DNA of 64,000 nucleotides from Pseudomonas putida (GTDB lineage Bacteria > Pseudomonadota > Gammaproteobacteria > Pseudomonadales > Pseudomonadaceae): assembly GCF_002741075.1 (NCBI RefSeq), contig NZ_CP016634.1, positions 4,826,501 to 4,890,500 on the forward strand, in the 5' to 3' direction. This document shows, piece by piece, positions 44,990 to 53,530 of the stretch. The position numbers were made by a program, and so were the translations under genes. Under the pieces are notes generated by a model, which was not told where the DNA came from, ran no database searches, and saw only the letters and a program-made list of their open reading frames with translations. Each line of letters starts with the position of its first letter. Position 1 is the first letter of the stretch.

Positions 44990-46387
44990 TTATTCAGGAG
45001 CGAAGATCTTACCCGGATTCATGATGCCGTTCGGGTCGAACACTGCCTTTATCGCCTTCATGCAGGCGATTTCTTCCGGCGAGCGGCTGTAACCCAGGTA
45101 ATCGCGCTTGGTCATGCCGACGCCATGCTCGGCGGAGATCGAGCCGTTGTAGCGCTGGACGATCTCGAACACCCATTTGTTGACCTTGGCGCAGGTGGCG
45201 AAGAACGCGTCCTTGGCCATACCGTCGGGTTTGAGGATGTTCAGATGCAGGTTGCCGTCGCCGATATGGCCGTACCAGACCACTTCGAAGTCCGGATAGT
45301 GCTGGCCGACGATGGCGTCGATATCACGCAGGAACGCCGGCACCTTGGAAACGGTGACGGATATGTCGTTCTTATAAGGCGTCCAGTGGGAAATGGTCTC
45401 GGAGATGTACTCGCGCAGCTTCCACAGGTTCTTGAGCTGGGTCTCGCTCTGGCTCATCACGCCGTCGAGCACCCAGCCTTGCTCGACACAGTGCTCGAAG
45501 GTGGCCAGCGCATCGTTGGCCACGTCCTCGGTGCTGGCTTCGAACTCCAGCAGGGCATAGAACGGGCAATCGGTCTCGAACGGTGGGGGCACGTCGCCAC
45601 GGCCCATGACCTTGGCCAAGGCCTTGTCGGAGAAGAACTCGAATGCAGTGAGATCGAGCTGGCCCTGGAAGGCGTGCAGCACCGGCATGATCGAGTCGAA
45701 GTCCGGGGTGCCCAGCACCATGGCGGTCAGGTTGCGCGGCGCGCGATCCAGGCGCATGGTGGCCTCGACCACGAAGCCCAGGGTGCCTTCGGCGCCGATG
45801 AACAGCTGGCGCAGGTCGTAGCCGGTGGCGTTCTTGATCAGGTCCTTGTTCAGCTCGAGCAGCTCGCCCTTGCCGGTCACCACCTTCAGGCCCGCTACCC
45901 AGTTGCGGGTCATGCCGTAGCGAATGACCTTGATACCGCCGGCATTGGTGCCGATATTGCCACCGATCTGGCTGGAGCCCGAGGAGGCGAAGTCCACCGG
46001 GTAATAAAGGCCGTTGTCCTCGGCGAACTGCTGCAGCTGACGGGTGACCACGCCCGGCTGGCATACCACAGTGCGGTCGAAGGCATTGAAGTCGAGGATC
46101 CGGTTCATGTAGTCGAAGGCCACCACCACCTCGCCATTGGCGGCCACCGCGGCGCCGGACAAGCCGGTGCGCCCGCCCGACGGCACCAGCGCGACCTTGT
46201 GACGATTGGCCCAGGCGACAATGGCCTGCACCTGTTCGATAGACCGGGGGAAGACGATTGCCGAGGGTGCCGGTGGATAGTGCTTGGTCCAGTCCTTGCC
46301 GTAGGCCTCCAGCGAAGCCGGGTCGGTGAGGACCTTGCTCGGGTCGACCAGGGTCATCAGTTCATCAAGTACCGCTGTGTTGGTCAT
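44990..46387 (-). CDS. FAD-linked D-2-hydroxyglutarate dehydrogenase
   Basis: This 465-residue enzyme of the VAO/GlcD-like flavoprotein family has the FAD-binding PSGGRTGLSGAAVA and SSGSSQIGGNIGTNAGGIKV loops and the C-terminal metal/substrate motif WYGHIGDGNLHLNIL plus SAEHGVGMTKRDY. It is divergent from serA, the arrangement described in Pseudomonas where this enzyme recycles D-2-hydroxyglutarate made by SerA from 2-oxoglutarate. In-frame ATGs at 46411 (with AGGGTG upstream) and 46387 (MTNTAVLDEL) are both possible; the latter gives the usual length. Confidence 0.87.
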   Translation of the reverse strand: MTNTAVLDELMTLVDPSKVLTDPASLEAYGKDWTKHYPPAPSAIVFPRSIEQVQAIVAWANRHKVALVPSGGRTGLSGAAVAANGEVVVAFDYMNRILDFNAFDRTVVCQPGVVTRQLQQFAEDNGLYYPVDFASSGSSQIGGNIGTNAGGIKVIRYGMTRNWVAGLKVVTGKGELLELNKDLIKNATGYDLRQLFIGAEGTLGFVVEATMRLDRAPRNLTAMVLGTPDFDSIMPVLHAFQGQLDLTAFEFFSDKALAKVMGRGDVPPPFETDCPFYALLEFEASTEDVANDALATFEHCVEQGWVLDGVMSQSETQLKNLWKLREYISETISHWTPYKNDISVTVSKVPAFLRDIDAIVGQHYPDFEVVWYGHIGDGNLHLNILKPDGMAKDAFFATCAKVNKWVFEIVQRYNGSISAEHGVGMTKRDYLGYSRSPEEIACMKAIKAVFDPNGIMNPGKIFAPE

Positions 46388-46462
46388 CGGCTGAACTCTC
46401 GAACTATTCATAGTCACCCTGAGCACTCTTCACCTGTCGGGATAAGCTCAGATTCTGTCGCG

Positions 46463-46473
46463 TATGCTAGCAT
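46463..46473. promoter_or_regulatory. Possible serA promoter/operator palindrome
   Basis: TATGCTAGCAT contains a -10-like TATGCT and a perfect 10-bp palindrome (ATGCTAGCAT) in the region between the divergent dehydrogenase genes, 85 bp before the serA ATG. A -35 is not clear. Regulatory meaning is inferred. Confidence 0.3.
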
Positions 46474-46557
46474 AGCGCTCCCGCCGTTCGTGCTAAGGCC
46501 GACGCCGCGCCGCTTTACCCCCCTGCCATTTTTTCTCCGGGATACAGGTTTACGCAG

Positions 46558-47787
46558 ATGAGCAAGACTTCTCTCGACAAGAGCAAGATCAAGTTCCTTC
46601 TTCTTGAAGGTGTGCACCAGAATGCGGTCGATACCCTCAAGGCTGCCGGGTACACCAATATCGAGTACCTCACTGGTTCCTTGCCGGAAGCCGAGCTGAA
46701 GGAAAAGATCGCTGATGCCCACTTCATCGGCATTCGCTCCCGCACCCAGCTGACCGAAGAGATCTTCGACTGCGCGAAGAAACTGGTCGCTGTTGGCTGC
46801 TTCTGCATCGGCACCAACCAGGTCGACCTGGGCGCGGCCCGCGAGCGCGGTATCGCCGTGTTCAACGCGCCGTTCTCCAACACCCGCTCGGTTGCCGAGC
46901 TGGTACTGGCCGAAGCCATCCTGCTGCTGCGCGGCATCCCCGAGAAGAACGCGTCCTGCCACCGTGGTGGCTGGATCAAGAGCGCGGCCAACTCCTTCGA
47001 GATCCGTGGCAAGAAACTGGGCATCGTCGGCTACGGCTCGATTGGCACCCAGCTGTCGGTCCTGGCCGAAAGCCTGGGGATGCAGGTTTACTTCTACGAC
47101 CCGCTGACCAAGCTGCCGCTGGGCAATGCCACTCAGGTGACCAGCCTGCACGAGCTGCTGGGCCTGGCCGATATCGTCTCGCTGCACGTACCTGAGCTGC
47201 CGTCCACCCAGTGGATGATCGGCGAGAAGGAAATCCGCGCGATGAAGAAGGGCTCGATCCTGATCAACGCCGCCCGTGGCACCGTGGTCGAACTGGATCA
47301 CCTGGCCGCCGCGATCAAGGACCAGCATCTGATCGGCGCCGCCATCGACGTGTTCCCGGTCGAGCCGCGCTCCAACGACGAGCAGTTCGAAAGCCCGCTG
47401 CGCGGCCTGGACAACGTGATCCTGACCCCGCACATCGGTGGCTCCACCGCCGAAGCCCAGGCCAACATCGGCCTGGAAGTGGCCGAGAAGCTGGTCAAGT
47501 ACAGCGACAACGGTACGTCCGTATCGTCGGTCAACTTCCCGGAGGTTGCCCTGCCAGCGCACCCAGGCAAACACCGCCTGCTGCACATCCACGAAAACAT
47601 CCCTGGCGTACTCAGCGAGATCAACAAAGTTTTCGCCGAAAACGGGATCAACATCTCCGGTCAGTTCCTGCAGACCGACGAGAAAGTGGGTTACGTGGTT
47701 ATCGACGTGGATGCCGAGTACTCGGACCTGGCGCAGGAGAAACTCCAGCAGGTCAAGGGCACTATCCGCTCTCGCGTGCTGTTCTAA
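46558..47787 (+). CDS. serA: D-3-phosphoglycerate dehydrogenase
   Basis: This 409-residue enzyme commits 3-phosphoglycerate to serine synthesis. The NAD-binding loop is GIVGYGSIGTQLSVLAESLG, catalytic segments are NAARGTVV (Arg) and LTPHIGGSTAEAQ (His), and an ACT domain at about 335-409 (NIPGVLSEINKVFAENGINI) would bind serine for feedback control. This is the E. coli-type enzyme, which also reduces 2-oxoglutarate to D-2-hydroxyglutarate; the divergent neighbour oxidises that product. Confidence 0.97.
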   Translation: MSKTSLDKSKIKFLLLEGVHQNAVDTLKAAGYTNIEYLTGSLPEAELKEKIADAHFIGIRSRTQLTEEIFDCAKKLVAVGCFCIGTNQVDLGAARERGIAVFNAPFSNTRSVAELVLAEAILLLRGIPEKNASCHRGGWIKSAANSFEIRGKKLGIVGYGSIGTQLSVLAESLGMQVYFYDPLTKLPLGNATQVTSLHELLGLADIVSLHVPELPSTQWMIGEKEIRAMKKGSILINAARGTVVELDHLAAAIKDQHLIGAAIDVFPVEPRSNDEQFESPLRGLDNVILTPHIGGSTAEAQANIGLEVAEKLVKYSDNGTSVSSVNFPEVALPAHPGKHRLLHIHENIPGVLSEINKVFAENGINISGQFLQTDEKVGYVVIDVDAEYSDLAQEKLQQVKGTIRSRVLF

Positions 47788-47803
47788 GTTTCTGCGCTGC
47801 ATG

Positions 47804-47836
47804 AAAAAGGGAGGCCCTGGTGGCCTCCTTTTTTTT
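47804..47836 (+). terminator. Intrinsic terminator of serA
   Basis: AAAAAGGGAGGCC-CTGG-TGGCCTCCTTTTTTTT forms a stem with G+C core and ends in eight T residues, 17 nt after the serA stop. Confidence 0.92.
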
Positions 47837-47957
47837 GCCTGTGTATCGGCGGTGTCTGTTTCACGGTTAAATCGGAGCGCCGAACCGCCGCTCCCACAGG
47901 TCGTGTGTCGCTCTCAAACATCTCGCTGTGCCTGAGGGCCCGCGAACAAGTCGAGAT

Positions 47958-48434
47958 TTACTTCACGTTCACCGTGATCTTCTGCGACTCGACGCTCGGC
48001 TTGAACGGCACATGGAACCGATCACCCAGGATCAGTTGCAAGGTGTGCTCGCCTGGCGTCAGGGTGATGGTGGCTTCGGTCTGCGCCTTGCCGAAGTGCA
48101 GCACTTGCGGGCCGGCCGGCAGTGGCGCGTTGTTCTCCGGCATCAGGCTGGTCGGCAGCGGCAGGTCAGCCGCCGGTTCCTTGTCGACATCGACCAGCAG
48201 GTGATGGTGGCCCGTGTGCGGGGTCGCATCGCCCGCTGGCTTGAGCCCCATGCCCTCGATGCCGAACTTGACCGTGAAGGTCTTGTCGACGGTGGCACCG
48301 TCAGCGGGGGAAACGATGAAGACCTTGGCGCCCTGGGGCGCCTCCTGGCTCTTCAGTGCGTCAGCGGCGCCCGCGAACACCGACACCCCCATCAACAAGC
48401 CGACAACAGCAGCACGCGAAAATAGGCTGTTCAT
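47958..48434 (-). CDS. Exported DUF4399 protein
   Basis: This 158-residue protein has a signal peptide (NSLFSRAAVVGLLMGVSVFAGAADA) and one DUF4399 domain: VFIVSPADGATVDKTFTVKFG, then a histidine-rich HTGHHHLLVDV and LPAGPQVLHFGKAQTEATI. The HTGHHHLL histidines could bind a metal such as copper, but this is inference. It has its own promoter region and is convergent with serA. Function unknown. Confidence 0.85.
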   Translation of the reverse strand: MNSLFSRAAVVGLLMGVSVFAGAADALKSQEAPQGAKVFIVSPADGATVDKTFTVKFGIEGMGLKPAGDATPHTGHHHLLVDVDKEPAADLPLPTSLMPENNAPLPAGPQVLHFGKAQTEATITLTPGEHTLQLILGDRFHVPFKPSVESQKITVNVK

Positions 48435-48659
48435 TCACATCTCCTGTGTTTCACTTTCATTGACTACTGTCCATTAACGAACCGCAGCGATAAATCAACA
48501 TAGTTCAATTGCGCGCCAAGGTCTTGCCAGGCTGGGCCAGAAAAAATTTATCGTCGCTCAAAACATTGCAGCGCAGGTAAGGTCATAGCCTGCATTCGAC
48601 CGTAACAAGTCAGAAAGTCGCGGCGAACCATATTCAACTGCCAAAAAATGGGGACATTC

Positions 48660-49139
48660 ATGCGTTTGAGCATTGGCGTACTGCTGGCACTTTTGATCAG
48701 CCCATTGGCCCAGGCCGAGCTGATAGACGACGTCAACGACCGGGGCGAACTGCGCATTGCCGTGCAATCCGATACGCCCCCATACGCCTACAAGGAAAAC
48801 GACCACCTGACCGGCTTTGAAGTCGAGCTGGGCCAGGCCATCGCCAAGGAATTGGACGTGCGCGCGCAGTTCGTCGAAGCCCCCGCGGACCAGTTACTGT
48901 CTGGCGTTCAGAGCGGCAAGTTCGACATCGCCCTCGACCAACTCGATGCCAAGCAAACACTTGAGGGGCAACTGGATGTCAGCCAGCCCTACGGCCCTGA
49001 CGCACGGGTGATCCCGTTCCAGAAGGACAATCCAGCGTTCGAAAGTGCCGTGAACAATGCCCTGCAACGCATCAAGGACGATGGCCGACTGGCGGCGCTG
49101 GAAAAGAAGTGGCTCAAGGAGCAGGCCGCGAGCCAGTGA
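48660..49139 (+). CDS. One-lobe solute-binding (SBP family 3-like) protein
   Basis: This 159-residue protein has a signal peptide (MRLSIGVLLALLISPLAQA) and the N-terminal lobe of amino-acid-type binding proteins (LRIAVQSDTPPYAYKENDHL, GFEVELGQAIAKEL, SGKFDIALDQL, LDVSQPYG). It then jumps directly to the final helix segment (AVNNALQRIKDDGRLAALEKKW). Family members are usually about 250 residues; the second lobe of some 90-100 residues is missing without a visible frameshift. GGGGA precedes the ATG at 48660. No permease or ATPase gene is adjacent. Confidence 0.75.
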   Translation: MRLSIGVLLALLISPLAQAELIDDVNDRGELRIAVQSDTPPYAYKENDHLTGFEVELGQAIAKELDVRAQFVEAPADQLLSGVQSGKFDIALDQLDAKQTLEGQLDVSQPYGPDARVIPFQKDNPAFESAVNNALQRIKDDGRLAALEKKWLKEQAASQ

Positions 49140-49170
49140 TGTCATGGACACTGCTGTACTGCCTGTCCGG

Positions 49171-49224
49171 GCCCTTTCGCGGGTAAGCCCGCTCCCACTC
49201 TGTGCGGGTTTACCCGGGAATAGG
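49171..49224. repeat. Inverted REP pair
   Basis: CCTTTCGCGGGTAAGCCCGC and, after a short spacer, GCGGGTTTACCCGGGAA form two REP copies in opposite orientation between the convergent binding-protein and DUF523 genes. Confidence 0.75.
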
Positions 49225-49274
49225 CCGGCGCAGGCAGCACAGAACAGTTGCCCCACAGGCTTTGCGTCGCGTCT

Positions 49275-49781
49275 TCATTCAGGGCTCACGCCTTCCAATG
49301 CCCGTTGTGCGTCTTCAAGCTCCAGCTCGCTGAACACCTGTACCCCTTCACGCCGCAACAGCGCTGTGGTCACCCCTTCCCCAGGGACCTTCACGCCGCT
49401 GAAGGTCCCGTCGTAGGTCAAGCGGTTGCCGCATGAGGGGCTGCCTGCCTTGAGCACCGCCACCCGGATGCCATGCTGGCGCACCAGCGCCAAGGCCTCC
49501 CGGGCGCCGGCAAGAAAGGCCTCGCTGACGTCCATCCCGGTCACCGTCACTACCTGGGCGCGCCCATCCAGCACCGCCGCGCCTTGTCCGCCCGGAATTT
49601 CCGCCGGTGGGCGGGGTGTCGGCAGGCCGCCCGCCACCTCGGGGCACAGCGGCACCACACGGCCTTCGGCCTGCCAGCGCTGCAGAATATCCGGGTGCCC
49701 GCTGTCGCGTCCGTCGTAACGCACCGGCTGCCCCAGCAGACAGGCGCTGACCAGGACCTTGGGAACGTCAGAACGGTTCAT
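49275..49781 (-). CDS. DUF523 (YbbK-type) protein
   Basis: This 168-residue protein has the DUF523 signatures VLVSACLLGQPVRYDG, VPLCPEVAGGLPTPRPP and KAGSPSCG, in which three cysteines (ACLLG, LCPE, SPSCG) are conserved in the family and could bind metal or a cluster. Its start overlaps the upstream oxygenase gene by 14 nt, so the two are translationally coupled. Function unknown. Confidence 0.85.
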   Translation of the reverse strand: MNRSDVPKVLVSACLLGQPVRYDGRDSGHPDILQRWQAEGRVVPLCPEVAGGLPTPRPPAEIPGGQGAAVLDGRAQVVTVTGMDVSEAFLAGAREALALVRQHGIRVAVLKAGSPSCGNRLTYDGTFSGVKVPGEGVTTALLRREGVQVFSELELEDAQRALEGVSPE

Positions 49782-50391
49782 TGCCACGACGGCGGAACCA
49801 GCCGGTCAGCGACAGACGATCGCGCCTGGCCGGCAAGACTTCATGAGGAATATCGCCGGATAGGAACACCACCAAGCTACCCGCCTGCGGCTGTACATCC
49901 AGCTCCATGTCCTCGGCGAGGAACATGCGCAACTGACCACCGTCCTGCGCTTGCCAGTTCTCATTGAGGTAGAGGATCGCCGAAACCGCACGCCGGTCGT
50001 CGTCGCGGAAGCGGTCCACGTGGCGACGATAGAACGCCCCTGGCGGATACAAGGCGAAATGGCATTCGAAGTCTTCAAGGCCCAGGTACAAACCCTGGTT
50101 CAGCGCCTGGCGCAGGCTATCCATGGCTGCCAGATAGTGGTCACAGGCCTGCGACTGGCCCGGCTCCAGCCACTGTATGCGGTCACCACGGATGGCTTCG
50201 CGCACCTCCTGCCCGGTACCACGCCCCACGCCGGCCGGGCTCAATTCGCCCTCGGCGGCACGTTGTCGGCACTCGGCCGCCAAGGCGCTGATCAATGCGT
50301 CGGGCAGGAAGAAAGGCTGGCGGGTCCAACCACGGTTGGCCAGGTCGTCGACGATGGTAGAAAGCATCGGATGTTCAGGAGAGATGGGCAT
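49768..50391 (-). CDS. 2-Oxoglutarate/Fe(II) oxygenase, prolyl-4-hydroxylase-like
   Basis: This 207-residue protein has the facial triad in YRRHVDRF (His and Asp of HxD) and PHEVLPARRDRLSLTGWFRR (distal His plus the 2-oxoglutarate-binding Arg). SAILYLNENW and QAGSLVVFLSGD are typical of P4H/PKHD-type oxygenases. The substrate is unknown, possibly a protein side chain. The ATG at 50391 has no good ribosome site; 50367 is another candidate. It overlaps the DUF523 gene. Confidence 0.82.
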   Translation of the reverse strand: MPISPEHPMLSTIVDDLANRGWTRQPFFLPDALISALAAECRQRAAEGELSPAGVGRGTGQEVREAIRGDRIQWLEPGQSQACDHYLAAMDSLRQALNQGLYLGLEDFECHFALYPPGAFYRRHVDRFRDDDRRAVSAILYLNENWQAQDGGQLRMFLAEDMELDVQPQAGSLVVFLSGDIPHEVLPARRDRLSLTGWFRRRGNEPF

Positions 50392-50512
50392 GGCGCATAG
50401 TATCGACTCGCCGTGAAAACCGACAGCGCCACTTGGCCGCCAACCGTCATCGGCGTCTCGACAAAGCCACGCCGCGCCAAGGACAATAGCGGCCTGCCGA
50501 CAGGAGTCCTGA

Positions 50513-51265
50513 ATGCGCCGTTTGTTTTCCCTGCTGCTGATGATGATCTGCACCATGCCTGTCTGGGCAGACAGTCTCGATCAGCTGTACAAGGTCGCCG
50601 GCTGGCCCGACCAGCGCGCCCATTTCACCGATGCCGTAAGTGCTGCCCAACAGCGCTACAAGAACAGCCTGCCGCCTGCGGTCTACCAGGCGCTGGTCAA
50701 CAACAGCAACCAGCGTTTCCAGGCCCAGGCCATGGACCGCCGGGCACAGGCGCAGCTGCGCGCCAACCTGCCCAACCCTTCGCCTGCGCTGGCATTCTTC
50801 CAGTCGCCGCTGGGGCGCAAGGTCGTGGCCGCTGAATTGCTGGCCACGCGCAAGGACCAACTGGCCAAGAACGCCAAGGGCCTGCCGAAGATCCAGGCCA
50901 GTGACGACCGCGTGCTGATCATCGGCCACCTGGCCCAGGCCCTGCCCGCTCGTGAGGCCGGTGCCGAGGTGAGCCTGGCGATCGCCGGCGTGGCCGCCGA
51001 CAGCCTGAGCTCCATGATCCCCGGCCTGTTCGGCGCAGGTCAGGCCAGCGGCCTGCTCGATGGCCAGCGCCAGCGCCTGATGCAGCAGATCGGCGAGGAC
51101 TTGAACAACACCCTGCTGTATGTCTACCGCGACCTGTCCGATGCTGAGTTGGAAGCGTTCGCCACCTTCGCGGAATCAACAGACGGCCAGGCCTATTACA
51201 AGGCCGCCTTGCAGGCCGTGCGGGCGGGCCTGGCGGTAGGCCAGAGCGCCGCCGACCTGCAGTGA
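50513..51265 (+). CDS. Exported DUF2059 protein
   Basis: This 250-residue protein has a signal peptide (MRRLFSLLLMMICTMPVWA) and a helical body ending in a DUF2059-type domain (NNTLLYVYRDLSDAELEAFATFAESTDGQAYYKAALQA). Function unknown; a periplasmic location is expected. AGGAG lies upstream. Its TGA is immediately followed by the stop of the convergent hydrolase gene (TGATCA), so there is no intergenic space at that end. Confidence 0.85.
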   Translation: MRRLFSLLLMMICTMPVWADSLDQLYKVAGWPDQRAHFTDAVSAAQQRYKNSLPPAVYQALVNNSNQRFQAQAMDRRAQAQLRANLPNPSPALAFFQSPLGRKVVAAELLATRKDQLAKNAKGLPKIQASDDRVLIIGHLAQALPAREAGAEVSLAIAGVAADSLSSMIPGLFGAGQASGLLDGQRQRLMQQIGEDLNNTLLYVYRDLSDAELEAFATFAESTDGQAYYKAALQAVRAGLAVGQSAADLQ

Positions 51266-52195
51266 TCAGCCAAGGCGCTGGTCGATGAAGGCGAAGTAGC
51301 GCTGGCGAATGTCCGGCAGTTCGTTGGCCAGGTGATGACGGGCCTCGGGCAGCATGAGGATCTGCGGCTCGGCGAACTTGGCCTTGAGCACCTTGAGGTT
51401 GTAAGGCCAATCCACCGTGGCGTCCGCCTCTCCCTGCACGATCACCGGCCTGCGCATGCTGCGCGGTGCCGCCTCGATACGCTTGACCCAGGCCACCAGA
51501 GCACCGACCCAGGCGGTCGGCAGCCGGCGCGGTTGAAGCGGGTCGGCCTCGAGAAACGGCAGGAACGCAGGGTCGTTGCTGTTCTCGCTGAAGCGCCGCT
51601 CGATGCCGTTGACGAAGTGGCGCAGTACGCAATAGCTGAATTTCGACCAATACCACGCGCGTGGCCGCACCAAAGGCGCCAGTAGGATCACCTGGCCATC
51701 GGCCGGGCTTCGTGCCCCGTGGTGCAGCACGTGGTCCACCACGATCGCCCCGCCGGTGCTCTGCCCACAGAGGTGCCAGGGGCGTGGCAGGTCCAGCAGG
51801 CGGGCCTGCTCGAACAAGGCGTCGAGCACCTGCTGGTAGGCACCGAAGTCAGCGATGCTGGCCCGCTCACCACTGGACAGCCCGTGCCCCGGCAGGTCAC
51901 AGCTGATGACCGCAAAGCCCTGGCTCAACGCCCATTCGATCACATGGCCGTACAGCCCCATGTGGTCGTAGTAGCCATGCAGCAGAAACAGCGTCGCCGT
52001 CGGCCGCTCCGGCAGCCACACCTGCCCCACCAGTTCGAAGCCCGCCGCGCTGAAGCCGCCCAGCCAGCTCTGTCGCACCGGCAGGTCCAGGCCATAGAAG
52101 CGCTGGTAGTCCTGGCCTTGGGCCGACAGGGGTTGGCGGGCCGCCAAGGGTAGGAGGCTGGCGCGCAAGAGGTCAGGGTGAAAGGAAGCGGGCAT
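51266..52195 (-). CDS. Lysophospholipase-like alpha/beta hydrolase
   Basis: This 309-residue hydrolase has LFLLHGYYDHMGLYGHVIEW (oxyanion region), SCDLPGHGLSSGE (lysophospholipase-type loop), the nucleophile elbow CGQSTGGAIV and a C-terminal His in EARHHLANE. It belongs with serine aminopeptidase/monoacylglycerol lipase-like proteins (Hydrolase_4). The ATG at 52195 is chosen for its fit to relatives; the ribosome site is weak. Substrate unknown. Confidence 0.85.
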   Translation of the reverse strand: MPASFHPDLLRASLLPLAARQPLSAQGQDYQRFYGLDLPVRQSWLGGFSAAGFELVGQVWLPERPTATLFLLHGYYDHMGLYGHVIEWALSQGFAVISCDLPGHGLSSGERASIADFGAYQQVLDALFEQARLLDLPRPWHLCGQSTGGAIVVDHVLHHGARSPADGQVILLAPLVRPRAWYWSKFSYCVLRHFVNGIERRFSENSNDPAFLPFLEADPLQPRRLPTAWVGALVAWVKRIEAAPRSMRRPVIVQGEADATVDWPYNLKVLKAKFAEPQILMLPEARHHLANELPDIRQRYFAFIDQRLG

Positions 52196-52334
52196 CGGGA
52201 CGATCCACAGCGAAGCGAGTATTGACCTGTGATATTCAGCTCTCGGCGCCATCGTGGCAAGCTAGGCCACTTTGCCACGCACAGTATGGCCCGCTTCCAC
52301 GGGTTATCGCTGCGCCAGGTTCCGCGGACACACC

Positions 52335-52898
52335 ATGCCCAGTCGAAAATCCCTGCTCACCGCCCTCGCACTGCTGCTCTGCGCCGCCGTCCTCTGGTGG
52401 GCCTATGCCAGTTTCCAGGCGCGTTACCTGCGCGCGTTCGACGACCAGACCACGTTGTTCGAGGGCAGCCAGTTGCAGCTGCCCGCCGAGCTGGCAGGCC
52501 CGGGGCCAATTCGTGTGGTGCATTTCTGGGATCCGGCCTGCCCTTGCAACGTCGGCAACCAGCAGCATCTGGGCGAGCTGATCGAACATTTCGCGCCCCA
52601 GGGCGTGCGCTTTCATGTGGTGCAAAAGCCCGGCAGCCACGGCCAATTGCCAACCAACCTGGCAACCCTAGAGGCCCTGGACTCGCTACCCGGTAGCGAG
52701 CACCTGCCGGCCTCTCCTGCCGTGGCCATCTGGGACCGTGAGGGCCACCTGGCCTACTTCGGCCCCTATAGCGAAGGTGCGGTGTGCAATGCCAGCAACA
52801 GCTTCATCGAACCGGTGCTCAAGGCACTCGTTGAGGGTCGCAAGGTCAATGCCTCCAACACCCTGGCCCGGGGCTGCTACTGCCCTTGGGCCGGCTGA
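52335..52898 (+). CDS. Thioredoxin-fold membrane-anchored protein, DUF6436 type
   Basis: This 187-residue protein has an N-terminal membrane anchor (LLTALALLLCAAVLWWAYASF) and a periplasmic thioredoxin-like domain. At the usual CxxC place it reads FWDPACPCNVGN (CPC), and near the C terminus are VCNASN and GCYCPW. CPC and CYC pairs could form metal or disulfide sites. Pairing with a redox partner is not visible. Function unknown. Confidence 0.75.
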   Translation: MPSRKSLLTALALLLCAAVLWWAYASFQARYLRAFDDQTTLFEGSQLQLPAELAGPGPIRVVHFWDPACPCNVGNQQHLGELIEHFAPQGVRFHVVQKPGSHGQLPTNLATLEALDSLPGSEHLPASPAVAIWDREGHLAYFGPYSEGAVCNASNSFIEPVLKALVEGRKVNASNTLARGCYCPWAG

Positions 52899-53443
52899 CG
52901 CACCCGTGCCGGATTGCCCACCACGATCGCTCCGGCCGCCACATCGCGGGTGACCACGCTACCGGCGCCCACCACGGCGTTGTCGCCGATACTCACACCC
53001 GGCAGGATGATCGCCCCGCCACCGATCCACACATTGTTGCCGATGCGCACCGGCCTGCCGCTCTCCAACCCGCTGCGGCGCACCTGGGGGTCGAGCGGAT
53101 GGTCGGCGGTATAGATCTGCACCGCAGGACCGATCTGGCAGTCCTCGCCGATATGCACCGGCGCCACGTCGAGGATCACACAGTTGAAGTTCATGAACGT
53201 GTTGGCGCCAATGCTGATGTTGTAGCCGTAGTCGCAATAGAACGGTGGGCGGATCACCGCACCGTCGCCGGCATGGCCGAAATGCTCGACCAACAGCGCA
53301 TGTCGCGCCTCGTTGAGCAGCTCGACGCTGCTGTTGTAGCGGTGCATCCAGTGCTTGTTGGCGATCTGCTCGGCCTGCAGCTCTGGGCAGCCGGCATGGT
53401 AGAGCTGGCCGGTCAGCATTTTCTGTTTTTCGCTGAGGGACAT
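52877..53443 (-). CDS. maa: Maltose O-acetyltransferase-like hexapeptide acetyltransferase
   Basis: This 188-residue acetyl-CoA transferase of the CysE-LacA-NodL family has an N-terminal Mac domain (KQKMLTGQLYHAGCPELQAE) and left-handed beta-helix hexapeptide repeats from about residue 60 (PPFYCDYGYNISIGANTFMN, NCVILDVAPVHIGEDCQIG). The catalytic His lies in YTADHPLDP. AAGGAG precedes the ATG at 53443. Its 3' end overlaps the 3' end of the convergent DUF6436 gene by 22 nt. The sugar acceptor is not known. Confidence 0.9.
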   Translation of the reverse strand: MSLSEKQKMLTGQLYHAGCPELQAEQIANKHWMHRYNSSVELLNEARHALLVEHFGHAGDGAVIRPPFYCDYGYNISIGANTFMNFNCVILDVAPVHIGEDCQIGPAVQIYTADHPLDPQVRRSGLESGRPVRIGNNVWIGGGAIILPGVSIGDNAVVGAGSVVTRDVAAGAIVVGNPARVRQPAQGQ

Positions 53444-53530
53444 GGAGACTCCTTCCAGGGGACTATGCTCAGTTCGCGAATCCGTCGATGATCGGACCAC
53501 ATTTTTCGCTCTAATGCACAAGGAGTCTCG

